Below, in pieces: positions 29,323-30,462 of a stretch of 30,462 nucleotides of DNA. A model generated the notes under the pieces. It did not search any database and had not been told where the DNA came from. It saw nothing but the letters and a program-made list of their open reading frames with translations. The position numbers were made by a program, and so were the translations under genes. The DNA is taken from contig CAYXZQ010000020.1 in assembly GCA_964469935.1 (NCBI GenBank), positions 1-30,462 on the forward strand. Direction: 5' to 3'. The DNA comes from CAYXZQ01 sp964469935. Lineage in GTDB: Archaea > Nanobdellota > Nanobdellia > Woesearchaeales > DSVV01. Each line of letters opens with the position of its first letter. Positions within the stretch are counted from its first letter, which is position 1.

Positions 29323-30462
29323 TCACGAAGCATATATTTGTGGCATTAAATTATGTCTTATTGAATCGAAACTTATCGCTCCAGAAAGATAACCCATTAC
29401 TGTTTCATAATTTGAAACCAGTACCTCAACTCCAGCCATTACTCTTCTTTGGTGGTCTTGTTTCTTAACAATTATCTCTCCCATAAATTGTGAATATAAG
29501 TTGTCTCTGAAAGATTCCAAGTCTATTTTCTCAAATGGATCTACACTTTGTGATAATCTATACTCTTTGATCTTTTTTTCAAAATCAGGAAGTGCTTTCC
29601 TTGAAAATTCTATCATTCTTGATCCTAGGTCGATGAAATGTGGGTTATCACTTCTGTTTGGGAAATATTCTTCAACAACTTGGTTGATTAGTTCATCAGA
29701 TCCGTCTGTGAGATGATTATATAAAATATATTCAAATGGATCTAATCCAGTATCTCTTCTAAAATACTTGGTAAGTGTTTGATAGTCAATATCAAGAACA
29801 TGTCTGACTTCTTGTAGATCAGGTTTTTTCCCCTTTGTTCTAGAAGGATATTTTGAATTTAATTCTTGATATTTGAATGTCCAAATCCCTCCTTCTTGTT
29901 GTAGACTAAATGTACCATCATAAAGCTCAAACTCTTTTTCAGGATACAACAAATCCTCTGTCAATACAAAGTCAACATGGTGAACTTGACTGTAGGATGC
30001 TGTTGAAGAGAATACTCCAAATGAATGGTCTTTAGGTGATAATGCATCAGCAATCAATCTGAATAAAATACTGCTTCTTCCTGTAAGTTGAGAGTCATCG
30101 AGCCCTATCCAAGACGCATCAGAATATGCCCTTGCTAATGATGTTTCTTCCAACAGTTCTTTAAGTACTGGATGTTTGCTTCCTAGATGATATGCAATAT
30201 TGTTAATTGAATTGAAATGTCTTATTGCTGTTTGATTTATTGCCCATACTTTCTCCCAATTATCTATTTTTTCTCCGTCATATCTTTCCAGTGCTTTTTT
30301 TATCTGTTTTCTTTCTTGGGGATCGATGCCCATAAGGTTTTCAACATAGGTTTCAGAATCAAATGTTTGCCCTATTAATTGAAATGATGTTTGGTAAAAT
30401 CTGGTAGTGTAGAACCTTCTGAGATATCGTCTGTAATCTATACCAATACAACCTGATGATAT
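29323..30462 (-). CDS. Unrecognised protein, first visible gene of the AT-rich operon (5' end outside window)
   Basis: The frame stays open without stop to the window edge, so the ATG at 30333 is probably internal; at least 379 residues are encoded. The upstream part reads protein-like (GIDYRRYLRRFYTTRFYQTSF, first 20 residues GIDYRRYLRRFYTTRFYQTS). No family is recognised. Visible features are HHVDFVLTEDLLYPEKEFEL near the middle, an aromatic-rich beta segment (GIWTFKYQELNSKYPS), an acidic segment DLQEVRHVLDIDY and a long charged helix near the C-terminus. There are no membrane segments. The stop overlaps the reductase region by 4 bp, so it is co-translated with the reductase and carbamoyltransferase. 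Confidence 0.75.
   Translation of the reverse strand: MSSGCIGIDYRRYLRRFYTTRFYQTSFQLIGQTFDSETYVENLMGIDPQERKQIKKALERYDGEKIDNWEKVWAINQTAIRHFNSINNIAYHLGSKHPVLKELLEETSLARAYSDASWIGLDDSQLTGRSSILFRLIADALSPKDHSFGVFSSTASYSQVHHVDFVLTEDLLYPEKEFELYDGTFSLQQEGGIWTFKYQELNSKYPSRTKGKKPDLQEVRHVLDIDYQTLTKYFRRDTGLDPFEYILYNHLTDGSDELINQVVEEYFPNRSDNPHFIDLGSRMIEFSRKALPDFEKKIKEYRLSQSVDPFEKIDLESFRDNLYSQFMGEIIVKKQDHQRRVMAGVEVLVSNYETVMGYLSGAISFDSIRHNLMPQIYAS

Overview
The window is archaeal. It carries archaeal RNA polymerase subunits (RpoE', Spt4), the archaeal/eukaryotic ribosomal proteins S24e, S27ae, S19e, L39e and L31e, a PDCD5 homologue, NadM, archaeal Ogg2, EndoQ, and two tRNA genes with introns in the anticodon loop next to position 37. 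Many starts lie 22-31 nt behind an AT-rich TATA-like box, as expected for leaderless archaeal transcripts. Small zinc-ribbon proteins, short lipoproteins and a bacterial-type DnaK system suggest a mesophilic lineage, possibly DPANN-like (e.g. Woesearchaeota); that placement is inference.

Layout. 1-2672 (+): 3' end of an AP endonuclease, then PIN nuclease (Fcf1-like), rpoE', spt4, rps24e, rps27ae. The rps24e gene ends in a 27-bp coding minisatellite broken by a 100-N assembly gap. 2714-4165: ogg2 (-), a 39-aa zinc ribbon (+) and nadM (+). 4184-10286 (-): a chaperone block read as hsp20, grpE, YkgJ-like Fe-S/Zn protein, small unknown, DUF3467, dnaK, HD protein, dnaJ. 10599-12410 (+): rps19e, pdcd5, rpl39e, rpl31e. 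12631-14195 (+): secreted protein, lone receiver domain, cupredoxin-like lipoprotein. 14192-17223 (-): endoQ and argS. 17320-19279 (+): lipoprotein and a tandem pair of paralogous unknown proteins. 19558-22420: small Zn protein, a 17-codon relic of a VOC/PhnB-like gene, double AHSA1-domain protein, SDR, tRNA-Leu (-), methyltransferase. 22453-25185 (-): UPF0182 membrane protein. 25408-25523: tRNA-Thr.

The composition changes sharply behind tRNA-Thr. A 141-bp MITE-like element (17-bp terminal inverted repeats, TAAA on both sides) is followed by strongly AT-rich genes: a methyltransferase (+) and a translationally coupled operon (-) of an unrecognised protein (cut by the window end), an aldo/keto reductase and a NodU/TobZ-type carbamoyltransferase. 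This looks like a transferred small-molecule or glycan modification cluster.

Themes: (i) S24e, S19e and L31e all carry long low-complexity Lys/Glu/Pro/Ala tails; (ii) the KJE chaperone genes are interleaved with unrelated small conserved genes; (iii) three DNA base-damage enzymes (AP endonuclease, Ogg2, EndoQ with a PIP-box-like end) lie within 16 kb.
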